From: Bacteroidota bacterium
Lineage (GTDB): Bacteria; Bacteroidota; Ignavibacteria; Ignavibacteriales; Ignavibacteriaceae
Length of the DNA: 11,519 nt
Assembly (NCBI GenBank): GCA_024278655.1
Contig: JAJRSV010000027.1
Span: 1 to 11,519 of the forward strand
Reading direction: 5' to 3'
Of this stretch, positions 1 through 7,487 are shown piece by piece; positions within the stretch are counted from its first letter, which is position 1; each line of letters begins with the position of its first letter. Both the position numbers and the translations under genes were made by a program. Under the pieces are notes generated by a model. It ran no database searches, was not told the origin of the DNA, and was given only the letters and a program-made list of their open reading frames with translations.

Positions 1-1
1 A

Positions 2-631
2 ATTGTGCTCGACGATGCTTTTCAGCACAGGTGGATTTACAGGGACATCGACATTGTTGTAGTAGAGCAGAACTTTTTACCAGGCAATAAGATTAGTGTT
101 CACAGTCTTCTGCCCACGGGAAATATGCGCGAGCCGTTCAGCGCATTGCAGCGTGCCGATGCAGTTGTTATTAACAGGAAATTTTCCGAGCGGAAAGAGA
201 TTCCGGAAGAGCGGAAAAAATATTTTGAAGGAAAGAAAATCTTTACCGCTCATTACGAAGCGATAAGCTTTGTGGATATTGTAAAAAAAGAAGAGTACGG
301 TTTGCAGGAGTTTGAAGGTCAGAAGAGTCTTGTTGTATCGGGCATTGCCAATCCGCAATCGTTTTTGAATGTGCTTTCGCAGACTAATGTAGATACATCG
401 AACAAACTGATATTCAGGGATCATAAAGATTACACAATTAAAGAGGTGCAACTGATCAGGAAAAAGTTTTACTCAACCAATTCTCATTCCGTTGTAACCA
501 CGGAAAAAGATGCAGTCAAGCTGATGATTTATTCGAGAGAGTTGGACGATATTGATATTTTTTATCTTAAAATAAAACTCGTTATGGATGACGAGGATTC
601 ATTCAAAAAATTTGTTCTAAATAATAATTGA
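2..631 (+). CDS. lpxK: Tetraacyldisaccharide 4'-kinase LpxK, C-terminal part (5' end cut by window)
   Basis: LpxK phosphorylates the 4' position of the lipid A disaccharide-1-phosphate at the inner membrane, a late step of lipid A synthesis. About 209 residues are visible. The frame is open at the left edge, so the P-loop N-terminal part and true start lie outside the window. Family motifs in order are LDDAFQHR (LpxK DDGFQHR, with Ala for Gly), RDIDIVVVE, LLPTGNMREP (usual LLPAGxLREP), RADAVVINR, VVSGIANPQSF, FRDHKDYT and VTTEKDAVKL near the end. The GTG at 5-7 is an internal codon, not a start. ppdK follows after 40 nt on the same strand with no terminator between, so co-transcription is possible. 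Family assignment is firm from several motifs in the right order. The gene implies an LPS-type outer membrane. Confidence 0.93.
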   Translation: MVLDDAFQHRWIYRDIDIVVVEQNFLPGNKISVHSLLPTGNMREPFSALQRADAVVINRKFSERKEIPEERKKYFEGKKIFTAHYEAISFVDIVKKEEYGLQEFEGQKSLVVSGIANPQSFLNVLSQTNVDTSNKLIFRDHKDYTIKEVQLIRKKFYSTNSHSVVTTEKDAVKLMIYSRELDDIDIFYLKIKLVMDDEDSFKKFVLNNN

Positions 632-657
632 TTTTTTGAAAGTAAAAATCTAACTAC

Positions 658-662
658 GGAGG
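658..662 (+). promoter_or_regulatory. Shine-Dalgarno site of ppdK
   Basis: GGAGG lies 9 nt upstream of the ATG at 672. It is the clearest ribosome binding site in the window and supports 672 as the ppdK start. Most other genes here have weak or no such site. Confidence 0.75.
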
Positions 663-671
663 AAAAACCAA

Positions 672-3458
672 ATGTCGAAAAAACATAAATACGTTTACTT
701 CTTCGGCGGAAAGAAAGCCGAAGGAAGAGCAGATATGAAAGACCTGCTGGGCGGTAAAGGTGCTAATCTTGCAGAAATGGTGAACATAGGATTGCCTGTT
801 CCTGCCGGATTTACAATCACAACCGAAGTGTGTACTTACTATTATAAAAATAAAAGAAAGTACCCGAAAGAATTAAAAGACCAGGTGCTTAATGCACTTA
901 AGAAAGTTGAAAAGTATATGGGCGCAAAGTTCGGCGACCCGAAAAATCCGTTACTCGTGTCGGTGCGAAGCGGTGCACGTGCTTCGATGCCCGGAATGAT
1001 GGACACGATTCTCAATCTCGGTCTGAACGATGAAACCGTCGAAGGATTAATTGCAAAAACCAACAACCCGCGTTTCGCATACGATTCTTACAGAAGATTC
1101 GTGCAGATGTACGGCGATGTTGTTTTAGGATTGAAACCCGAAGATAAACACGCCGAAGATCCTTTCGAAGTTATCCTCGAGAACAAGAAGAAGAAACATG
1201 GATTTACACTCGATACCGAATTAACAGCCGAGCATTTGAAAGAGTTGGTTGCGGAATTCAAAGCAGAGATAAAAAAGAAAACCGGCAACGATTTTCCCGA
1301 CGACCCGATGAAACAGTTGTGGGGAGCTATCAGTGCGGTATTCGGTTCATGGAATAACGACAGGGCAATTGTTTACCGCAAGCTTAACGGCATTCCCGAC
1401 GAGTGGGGAACTGCGGTTAATGTTCAGTCGATGGTATTCGGAAATATGGGCGAAGATTCGGGAACGGGTGTTGCTTTTACACGCGACCCCGCAACAGGCG
1501 AAAATATTTTTTACGGCGAGTATCTTTTTAATGCGCAGGGCGAAGATGTTGTAGCCGGAACCCGCACGCCGCATCCCATTGCCGAACTGAAGAAAGATAA
1601 TCCGGCTATCTATAAACAATTAATGAAGATAAGATCGTTACTCGAAAAGCATTACAAGGAAATGATGGATATCGAGTTTACCATTCAACAGGGTAAACTG
1701 TGGATGCTGCAATGCCGTGTTGGAAAGCGAACCGGCTTTGCTGCAATTAAGATGGCTGTTGATATGGTAAAGGAAAAACTGATTTCGAAAGAAGATGCAA
1801 TTTTAAGAATTGAACCCGACCAGTTGAACCAGTTGTTAAGACCGATCTTCGACCTTGATCAAAAACGCAAAGCAATTGAAGAAGGAAAGCTTTTGGCAAA
1901 AGGACTGAACGCAGGTCCGGGTGCCGCTTCCGGAAGAATAGCATTGAATGCACAGGATGCAGTTGAAATGGCTTCGAAAGGCGAGAAGGTTATTCTTGTA
2001 AGAATTGAAACATCTCCCGAAGACATTAAAGGTATGGATGCATCCGAAGGTATTCTTACCGCACGAGGCGGGATGACATCGCACGCTGCGTTGGTCGCTC
2101 GCCAGATGGGTAAAGTATGTGTGGCAGGATGCGGTTCGCTTAAAATTAATTACAAAGATAAAACCGTTGCGGTTGAAGGAAAAGATATTCAGTTAAAAGA
2201 AGGCGATTTTATTTCACTCGACGGAACAACCGGCGAAGTTATTCAGGGTAAGCTCGAAACAAAGCCATCCGAAGTAATTCAGGTGCTAATTTCGAAAACA
2301 CTTAAGCCGAAGCAGTCGCCTATTTATCAAACTTATGCAAGCTTGATGAAATGGGCAGATGAATTCCGCAGGTTGAATGTAAGAACAAACGCCGATCAGC
2401 CGGATCAGGCAGCCAACGCAATTGCGTTCGGTGCCGAAGGTATCGGGCTTTGCCGTACCGAGCATATGTTCTTCGGCGGCGACAGGATTACTGCCGTTAG
2501 GAAGATGATTGTTTCCGATTCGGTTGAAGAAAGAAAGGAAGCTCTGAAAGCACTCCTTCCTCTGCAGCGCTCCGATTTCGAAGGTATATTCGAAGTAATG
2601 CACGGAAAACCCGTTACAATAAGAACACTCGATCCTCCCTTGCACGAGTTCTTACCTCATAGTGCAAAAGAAATTGAAGAGCTTGCGCAGGAACTGAGCA
2701 TATCGGTTAAAAAGCTTAAAGAGAAAATCGAGAGTCTGCACGAATTCAACCCGATGCTCGGCTTCCGCGGATGCCGTCTTGGTGTCGCGTATCCGGAGAT
2801 AACCGAAATGCAGACACGTGCAATAATCGAAGCGGCAATAAATGTTGCTAAAAAGGGAATTAAAGTTAAACCCGAAATTATGATTCCGCTTGTAAGTCAC
2901 GTTAACGAATTTAAGCTGCAGGAGGATATTGTGCGCAGGGTTGCAAAAGATGTAATGAAGGAAAAAGGCAAGAAGATTACTTACCTTGTAGGCACAATGA
3001 TTGAACTGCCAAGAGCAGCTTTGACTGCGGATGAGATAGCAAGAAGAGCCGAATTCTTCAGCTTCGGTACGAACGACTTAACTCAAACCACATTCGGACT
3101 TTCGAGAGACGACGCCGGCACATTCCTTCCGCTTTATGTTGAAAGGGAAATCCTTCCGGCAGATCCTTTCGAAACTATCGACCAGTCCGGTGTGGGACAG
3201 TTGGTTGAGATAGGTACGACGAAAGGAAGAAAGAGCAGACCCGGACTCAAAGTCGGTATTTGCGGTGAGCATGGCGGCGAGCCGCAATCGGTTGAGTTCT
3301 GCCATCGTACCGGATTGGATTACGTGAGCTGCTCGCCGTTCCGGGTTCCTATAGCACGGCTTGCAGCAGCGAGAGCAGTTGTTAAGGAATCATCGTCTAA
3401 AAAGAAAAGTAAATCGAAAAAGAAGAAAAAATCTTCGAAGAAAAAACATAAAAAATAA
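672..3458 (+). CDS. ppdK: Pyruvate, phosphate dikinase with Lys/Ser-rich C-terminal tail
   Basis: This enzyme interconverts pyruvate, ATP and Pi with PEP, AMP and PPi in the cytosol, linking glycolysis and gluconeogenesis. All three domains are present. The N-terminal ATP-grasp domain has GGKGANLAEM at residues 27-36 and VSVRSGA from residue 96. The central phosphohistidine domain has GGMTSHAALVARQMGK, with the catalytic His at 471. The C-terminal PEP/pyruvate barrel has GTNDLTQTTFG at 799-809 and ICGEHGGEP, with the catalytic Cys at 864. The conserved end, PFRVPIARLAAARAVV, is where typical family members stop (about 875-900 residues). Here 22 more residues follow (907-928) with 14 Lys, 7 Ser and 1 His. 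The start at 672 is supported by GGAGG at 658-662. The reading frame is intact. Identity is very secure; the role of the tail is unknown. Confidence 0.98.
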   Translation: MSKKHKYVYFFGGKKAEGRADMKDLLGGKGANLAEMVNIGLPVPAGFTITTEVCTYYYKNKRKYPKELKDQVLNALKKVEKYMGAKFGDPKNPLLVSVRSGARASMPGMMDTILNLGLNDETVEGLIAKTNNPRFAYDSYRRFVQMYGDVVLGLKPEDKHAEDPFEVILENKKKKHGFTLDTELTAEHLKELVAEFKAEIKKKTGNDFPDDPMKQLWGAISAVFGSWNNDRAIVYRKLNGIPDEWGTAVNVQSMVFGNMGEDSGTGVAFTRDPATGENIFYGEYLFNAQGEDVVAGTRTPHPIAELKKDNPAIYKQLMKIRSLLEKHYKEMMDIEFTIQQGKLWMLQCRVGKRTGFAAIKMAVDMVKEKLISKEDAILRIEPDQLNQLLRPIFDLDQKRKAIEEGKLLAKGLNAGPGAASGRIALNAQDAVEMASKGEKVILVRIETSPEDIKGMDASEGILTARGGMTSHAALVARQMGKVCVAGCGSLKINYKDKTVAVEGKDIQLKEGDFISLDGTTGEVIQGKLETKPSEVIQVLISKTLKPKQSPIYQTYASLMKWADEFRRLNVRTNADQPDQAANAIAFGAEGIGLCRTEHMFFGGDRITAVRKMIVSDSVEERKEALKALLPLQRSDFEGIFEVMHGKPVTIRTLDPPLHEFLPHSAKEIEELAQELSISVKKLKEKIESLHEFNPMLGFRGCRLGVAYPEITEMQTRAIIEAAINVAKKGIKVKPEIMIPLVSHVNEFKLQEDIVRRVAKDVMKEKGKKITYLVGTMIELPRAALTADEIARRAEFFSFGTNDLTQTTFGLSRDDAGTFLPLYVEREILPADPFETIDQSGVGQLVEIGTTKGRKSRPGLKVGICGEHGGEPQSVEFCHRTGLDYVSCSPFRVPIARLAAARAVVKESSSKKKSKSKKKKKSSKKKHKK

Positions 3459-3503
3459 ACAGTGAAATGAAAGTTTTATTTTTAATAATAAAATAAGGTG
3501 TGA

Positions 3504-4541
3504 ATGATGAAGCTATCAGATTTCAAATATAATTTGCCGAAAACGGCTATTGCAAAATATCCCGTATCGCCGCGGGATAGTGCAAAGCTGATGGTGCTTA
3601 ACAGGGAAACGCAGGAAATCGAAACCAAAAAATTTACAGAGGTTGCTGATTATATGAAAAAAGGCGACGTGATGGTGGTTAACGAAACCCGCGTTTTCCA
3701 GGCACGTTTGTTCGGTAAAAAGGAAAAGACAAACGCGAAAATAGAAGTATTCCTTTTGCGTGAATTAAATGCGGAGGATTGCATCTGGGATGTTATTGTT
3801 GATCCGGCACGTAAAGTACGTATAGGAAATAAAATTTATTTCAAGGATGATTTATGGTGCGAAGTAATCGATAACACTACTTCGCGCGGCAGAACGGTTA
3901 GATTCAATCAGCCGGGTAACGTTTTTAAAGCTATCGAGAAAATCGGTTATACGCCGCTTCCTCCTTATATTAAACGCGACCCGGAACCGTCGGATAAAGA
4001 AAACTATCAAACCGTTTTTGCTAAAGTCGATGGTGCCGTTGCTGCACCGACAGCCGGATTGCACTTTACGAACCGGCTCCTTACCAAGATAAAGAACAAA
4101 GGAGTTACAATTGTTCCGGTAATCCTGCATATCGGCTTGGGTACTTTCCGTCCTGTTGAGGTTGAAGATTTAACCAAGCACAGGATGGATTCAGAGTACT
4201 TCGAGATTTCGGAAAAATCTGCCGAGAAAATTAATAAAGCACTCGAATCGAACAAGAATGTGTTTGTTGTTGGCACGAGTACATGCCGTGCACTTGAAAC
4301 CAGCACAACTGCAGACGGACTCGTGAAGCCGAACAGCGGATGGACTGACAAATTTATCTATCCGCCTTATGTTTTTAAGGTGACCAAAAAGCTTATCACA
4401 AACTTTCATGCTCCGGAATCTACACTGTTAATGCTGGTATCGGCATTTGCAGGTACGGACTTCATTCTTAAAGCTTATAAGAAAGCGTTGAAAGAAAAGT
4501 ATCGCTTTTTAAGTTACGGCGATGCAATGCTTATATTATGA
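3504..4541 (+). CDS. queA: S-adenosylmethionine:tRNA ribosyltransferase-isomerase QueA
   Basis: QueA transfers and isomerises the ribose of S-adenosylmethionine onto 7-aminomethyl-7-deazaguanine in tRNA, forming epoxyqueuosine, the penultimate step of queuosine synthesis. The 345 residues match the family's usual length. Visible motifs are LPKTAIAKYP near the N-terminus (13 residues after the start region), VVNETRVFQARLFG at 58-71 (usual NDTRV), IGYTPLPPYIKR at 147-158, APTAGLHFT at 181-189, HIGLGTFRPV at 209-218, VVGTSTCRALE at 255-265 and TNFHAPESTLLMLVSAFAG at 299-317. Two Met codons are adjacent at 3504 and 3507. An AAGG at 3495-3498 sits 5 or 8 nt away, so 3507 is an equally good start. 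The stop overlaps the ispD start by 4 nt (ATGA), which suggests translational coupling. Confidence 0.97.
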   Translation: MMKLSDFKYNLPKTAIAKYPVSPRDSAKLMVLNRETQEIETKKFTEVADYMKKGDVMVVNETRVFQARLFGKKEKTNAKIEVFLLRELNAEDCIWDVIVDPARKVRIGNKIYFKDDLWCEVIDNTTSRGRTVRFNQPGNVFKAIEKIGYTPLPPYIKRDPEPSDKENYQTVFAKVDGAVAAPTAGLHFTNRLLTKIKNKGVTIVPVILHIGLGTFRPVEVEDLTKHRMDSEYFEISEKSAEKINKALESNKNVFVVGTSTCRALETSTTADGLVKPNSGWTDKFIYPPYVFKVTKKLITNFHAPESTLLMLVSAFAGTDFILKAYKKALKEKYRFLSYGDAMLIL

Positions 4542-5221
4542 GAACCATTGCAATAATTCCCGCCGGAGGAAAAGGTGTTAGGAGCGGGCAATCCGCTCCT
4601 AAACAATATCTTAAGTTCAATGGCAGGGAACTAATCGTTTACACCCTTGAAACCTTCCAGAAGAACGATTTGGTAAACCAGATAATCATATCGGCAGAAC
4701 CGGAGTATTTTAATCTTTTAAACGATATTAAAGAACAATACAATCTTTCCAAGATAACAAACATCGTAGAAGGAGGGAAAGAAAGACAGGACTCGGTTTA
4801 CAACGCGCTTTCATCGCTTGATAATGTGAATGATGATGATTTAATTGCCGTGCACGATGCAGCGCGCCCGCTCCTTTCGCAGAGTGTGCTTACCAAAGCA
4901 ATTGTTACCGCAAAAGAGAAAGGTAATGCGCTCGTTTGTATTAAAGCAAAGGATACATTAATAAAAGCAAACGAAGTTGTTGAAGAGTATTTAAACAGAG
5001 ATGAAGTTTACTACGTGCAGACCCCGCAGATTTTTCCCTATGCTGTTTTGATGAAAGCGATGAAACATGCGTATGAAAACAATTTTATCGGAACGGACGA
5101 ATCGATGCTAGTAAAAGAGATAGGTGAAAAAATAAACATTACAGAAGGTTCCGCATTCAATTTCAAAATTACCACCGCCGAAGATATTGAGATGTTTGAG
5201 AAGTTGATTCAAAATTTGTAA
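4538..5221 (+). CDS. ispD: 2-C-methyl-D-erythritol 4-phosphate cytidylyltransferase IspD
   Basis: IspD joins CTP and 2-C-methyl-D-erythritol 4-phosphate to give CDP-methylerythritol and PPi in the MEP pathway to isoprenoids. At 227 residues it is a normal single-domain IspD, with no IspF fusion. The nucleotide-binding start is PAGGKGVRSG at residues 8-17, followed by PKQY at 21-24; Arg15 and Lys22 sit where the family's catalytic Arg and Lys are expected. Further motifs are VEGGKERQDSVYNAL at 77-91, VHDAARP at 105-111, QTPQ at 161-164, TDES at 186-189 and NFKITTAED at 208-216. The start codon overlaps the queA stop by 4 nt, so translation is probably coupled. A perfect hairpin begins immediately after its stop codon. 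Confidence 0.97.
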   Translation: MRTIAIIPAGGKGVRSGQSAPKQYLKFNGRELIVYTLETFQKNDLVNQIIISAEPEYFNLLNDIKEQYNLSKITNIVEGGKERQDSVYNALSSLDNVNDDDLIAVHDAARPLLSQSVLTKAIVTAKEKGNALVCIKAKDTLIKANEVVEEYLNRDEVYYVQTPQIFPYAVLMKAMKHAYENNFIGTDESMLVKEIGEKINITEGSAFNFKITTAEDIEMFEKLIQNL

Positions 5222-5240
5222 CACGAAGCGCAGCTTCGTG
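5222..5240. repeat. Perfect 8-bp hairpin directly after ispD
   Basis: Arms CACGAAGC (5222-5229) and GCTTCGTG (5233-5240) flank a 3-nt loop. The left arm begins one base after the ispD stop. No T tract follows (AAAACACC), so it is a poor intrinsic terminator. It fits better as an interspersed palindrome or an mRNA 3'-end stabiliser. Confidence 0.6.
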
Positions 5241-5677
5241 AAAACACCCAAATTAATAACCTATCATCTGCAATCATAAACCGACACAGAACAACAAATG
5301 ACCGGAAAAACAAGGATTGGGTGAATGGATGTATAGTATCCTCAATCAAATCTTTGTTTTTTCTTTTGTCAAGATTTTACATATAGTATTCTTTTTACTA
5401 TCAAAAAGGAATGGATGATTGGATGAATGATTGAATGGCTAAAGTTTACTAAACTTTGTATCATCCTTATCATTTGGTTGCCGGCTGTGCCGGAATGATG
5501 TTTTATAGAAGTCTCGTTAGAGACGACCTGTTATTTGTGCTGGCACAATAATGAAACAAGCAGCCGTCACTGAATGGTCAGTGACGGGCAGAATATGATG
5601 ATATAAAGTAGGATAAGGAATTTTTTTCCAAAACGGATGAAGATTTTTATATTCATAACTGTATCCTTTGTTTATAA
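5241..5677. other. Intergenic stretch without a credible gene
   Basis: This region separates the convergent ispD (+) and the propeller gene (-). I see no coding frame with family features. A minus-strand open frame at 5517-5765 overlaps the end of the propeller gene, is rich in Arg/Lys/Tyr and looks accidental. The stretch holds GAATGGAT-like words (for example 5321-5330, GTGAATGGAT, which recurs exactly at 7351-7360) and a group of short hairpins at 5481-5587. No tRNA or obvious terminator was seen. Confidence 0.6.
5481..5587. repeat. Cluster of four short palindromes (REP-like)
   Basis: Four perfect hairpins lie within 107 bases. They are CCGGC/GCCGG with loop TGT (5481-5493); GTCTC/GAGAC with loop GTTA (5511-5524); TTGTGC/GCACAA with loop TG (5535-5548); and CCGTCACTGA/TCAGTGACGG with loop ATGG (5564-5587). 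The first, second and fourth are followed by loosely similar AT-rich stretches (AATGATGTTTTATAG, GACCTGTTATTTGTG, GCAGAATATGATGATATA). That gives a repeated hairpin-plus-tail module. The palindromes are seen directly; calling them REP-like elements is inference. Confidence 0.6.
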
Positions 5678-6751
5678 TTATTGGTTTATCTTTTCTCCTC
5701 TTATTATTATAGCACCGGAATCTCCTGTTAATCCTACGATAAATACAACCTCGTCGTTTGCCCATATCCCCTGAAGCAATCTTGAATCAGGATGAGTATA
5801 TAACTCTGTTTGTTTTTGCCAGTTAGCACCGTTATAATGGAATACTTCCCCAAAGTCTCCAACAGTATAAATGTTATTTGCAGAAGAGCCCCTAATTCGG
5901 TTGATAACAGATTCCTGTCCTCTTATGAAAAATTCAAAAACATTTCCATAATTAATTCTGTACTCTTTTGCATCTGTTACATAAATTAAGTTTTTATGTG
6001 GTCCCCAAATTGAACTTGTTATTGATCCGCCTCTATTATCTGTGTAAAATAATTGCCATTCAATTCCGTTAAATTTATAAATGAATAAGGTTGAGCTTGT
6101 ATTTCCCACTGCATAGATGTTTTCTTCATCAAATCCATGGATATCCCAGAAGGATAATTGATTATTTATGCCCTTCATTTTATGCCATTCTTCTCCATTC
6201 CAATGGACGATTGTGCCTTGATGACCTACTGCCCAAATATTATACTGCGATGTTGCCCATACTGCTCGTAATCCCCAGATTGTGTCTCCTTGTGGATAGT
6301 GGAATAAAAAGTCGGTTACTTCCCAACTAATGCCGTCCCATATTCCGGCAACTCCAAATGATCCTGAGGAACCCACTACAAAGATATTGTCTTGGTCAAC
6401 TCCATATATTCCTTTTTTTTCGGCTCCAAATCCAGGATATATTTCCCATTTAGCTCCATTCCATTTAATTACCCCACTTCTACCTTCAGGAAGGTCAACC
6501 ACTCCTATGGCCCAAACATTATTTTCGTCGTATCCCCAAACGTCAACTAAAATATTCCCAGGTAATCCTATTGTATCTACAACCCAATTAAAACTATGGC
6601 CGGCAGTATCAAGAGTAACAGCTATTAGGGTTGTACTGGTATCTTTTAATGAATCCAAAAAGAAAGCTTCAATTTTATATTTGTAAGTCATTCCAGGTTG
6701 TAATCCTAATCCTTCATTATTATCAATAAAAGTAGTGTCATCACTTGCCAT
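5678..6751 (-). CDS. FnIII-like plus seven-repeat beta-propeller protein, main reading frame of a 5'-disrupted lipoprotein gene
   Basis: No named family member is recognised; the function is unknown. Numbering from the Met at 6751, residues 1-60 are the C-terminal half of a fibronectin type III-like domain (LQPGMTYKYKIEAFF, then SLKDTSTTLIAVTL). Residues 66-357 hold seven degenerate repeats of about 38-49 residues. Each repeat centres on a pattern such as VWGYDENNVWAIG, followed by G-x-I-x-x-W/Y-N-G-x-x-W. The AVG-like cores fall at residues 81, 125, 174, 214, 258 (degenerate, VTD), 296 and 338. Seven repeats suggest one closed seven-bladed propeller, probably extracellular. The Met at 6751 is unlikely to be the real start, because the same frame stays open upstream to about 6952 and encodes the first half of the FnIII domain. 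A lipoprotein signal peptide lies further upstream, out of register (see 6752-7006). There is no functional partner nearby; both flanks are hairpin-rich gaps. Confidence 0.75.
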   Translation of the reverse strand: MASDDTTFIDNNEGLGLQPGMTYKYKIEAFFLDSLKDTSTTLIAVTLDTAGHSFNWVVDTIGLPGNILVDVWGYDENNVWAIGVVDLPEGRSGVIKWNGAKWEIYPGFGAEKKGIYGVDQDNIFVVGSSGSFGVAGIWDGISWEVTDFLFHYPQGDTIWGLRAVWATSQYNIWAVGHQGTIVHWNGEEWHKMKGINNQLSFWDIHGFDEENIYAVGNTSSTLFIYKFNGIEWQLFYTDNRGGSITSSIWGPHKNLIYVTDAKEYRINYGNVFEFFIRGQESVINRIRGSSANNIYTVGDFGEVFHYNGANWQKQTELYTHPDSRLLQGIWANDEVVFIVGLTGDSGAIIIRGEKINQ

Positions 6752-7006
6752 TAAAAAATTGAATATTTTATTAGCTCCGTCGGGATCATTACGCTCTAAC
6801 TTATAATTAAAAGAATTGAAAGTATCTAATAGAGATTTGTTCCAATGAAGCCCAATTTCTTTAAGATCAACCCACTCTGCAGCAATTATAATGGTATTTT
6901 TAACTGTATTATTTGTACCAGAAGAAGGGGGGGGGGGTGCGGCTCTGTGGTATTACAAGAAAGAAGCGGAATTATTAAACTAAAAAGTAATATTATCTTT
7001 TCCATA
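6752..7006 (-). pseudogene. Frame-disrupted 5' end of the propeller lipoprotein gene
   Basis: From ATG at 7006-7004 the minus strand reads MEKIILLFSLIIPLL, then FL and a stop at 6955-6953. If one base of the A4 run at 6960-6963 is skipped, the frame instead continues as SCNTTEPHPPP. This completes a typical lipobox (PLLSC) and a polar linker. That frame runs into the C11 tract (6937-6927) and would close at TAA shortly after. One more C (12), or two fewer (9), would rejoin the frame that gives PPPSSGTNNTVKNT and then the first half of the FnIII domain, IIIAAEWVDLKEIGLHWNK. The two shifts cancel, so the restored protein would be about 442 residues. Real decay, phase variation and homopolymer errors in the sequence cannot be told apart here. 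No clear ribosome binding site precedes the ATG. Confidence 0.6.
6927..6937. repeat. G11/C11 homopolymer tract inside the lipoprotein gene
   Basis: Eleven consecutive G on the plus strand (C on the coding strand) encode the Pro run between the presumed lipidated Cys and the FnIII domain. It is by far the longest G:C homopolymer in the window. Tracts of this length slip during replication and are also error-prone in sequencing. Confidence 0.95.
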
Positions 7007-7197
7007 ACGGCTTAACCAAATAATTAATAGAATAATAAAAAAGAATGAAATGAATTAACAGTATGTTAAACTTTTCTTTACGGATAGTATTTATGCGGCA
7101 ACAGAAAAGTTTTATTAGAATAGTAAAAGGGTTATAAAGTATTTTTAGCATTAGTGCCCCCCTTCTTCATCAAAACAAAAAACTATAAAAAAATAAT

Positions 7198-7237
7198 CCT
7201 GCCCCAAACTTTGCGGGGGTAGGGGTAAAAATTTTTT
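7198..7237. terminator. GC-rich hairpin with T tracts on both sides, possible bidirectional terminator
   Basis: Arms CCTGCCCC (7198-7205) and GGGGTAGG (7216-7223) pair over 8 bp with one G-T wobble and a 10-nt loop. On the plus strand ATTTTTT follows at 7231-7237. On the minus strand a T7 run follows, read from plus-strand A's just left of 7198. The only gene reading towards it is the minus-strand ATPase operon, which ends about 550 nt away, so its role is uncertain. Confidence 0.35.
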
Positions 7238-7381
7238 CAGTTTCATAATTCTCCCCGATAAAAATCAGAAAAATATTTCACATAAAGAACATAGGATATT
7301 TCGGAAATTAATGCAACAAATAAAACGAGTCTTATCAACTATTTGAATGAGTGAATGGATTTGAATAAAGACAAAAGATAA

Positions 7382-7437
7382 CCCACCTACGCAGAAGTTT
7401 ATCCTACGTAACCTTAGTGAAGTAGGGCTACGGTGGG
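7382..7437. repeat. Composite inverted repeat
   Basis: Outer arms CCCACC (7382-7387) and GGTGGG (7432-7437) enclose inner arms CCTAC (7403-7407) and GTAGG (7422-7426). The element could fold into a branched or two-step hairpin. It resembles short intergenic palindromic repeats and has no coding potential. Confidence 0.45.
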
Positions 7438-7487
7438 CAGGAGTAAAAAGATAAAAAAGGTTAAACTTCTAAAATCTAAAATCCCTG

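Noticed and set aside
5..7. GTG as the real start of lpxK.
   Set aside because: The frame is open to the window edge, and the conserved DDAFQHR motif two codons later normally lies well over 100 residues into the protein.
2286..2645. Minus-strand open frame of 119 codons opposite ppdK.
   Set aside because: It is antisense to a fully conserved enzyme frame. Its Cys/Phe/Asn-rich composition is typical of a shadow frame. Other antisense frames in ppdK, queA and the binding-protein gene were dropped for the same reason.
5481..5600. CRISPR-like array.
   Set aside because: The palindromes differ in sequence and spacing; there is no repeated unit with regular spacers and no cas gene.
5517..5765. 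Minus-strand open frame of 82 codons rich in Arg and Lys.
   Set aside because: It overlaps the end of the propeller gene in another frame and crosses two hairpins. It has no recognisable motif and no ribosome binding site.
6091..6686. Two plus-strand open frames (79 and 118 codons) opposite the propeller gene.
   Set aside because: The repeated propeller pattern lies clearly on the minus strand. The plus frames are Pro/Ser/Leu-rich complements without motifs.
6921..7168. A 12-base inverted repeat, GAAGAAGGGGGG at 6921-6932 and its complement at 7157-7168, flanking the start of the lipoprotein gene, like an invertible promoter.
   Set aside because: The arms are low-complexity. One arm lies inside the coding region, and flipping the segment would place stop codons (TAG) directly upstream of the body frame. 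No recombinase gene is nearby.
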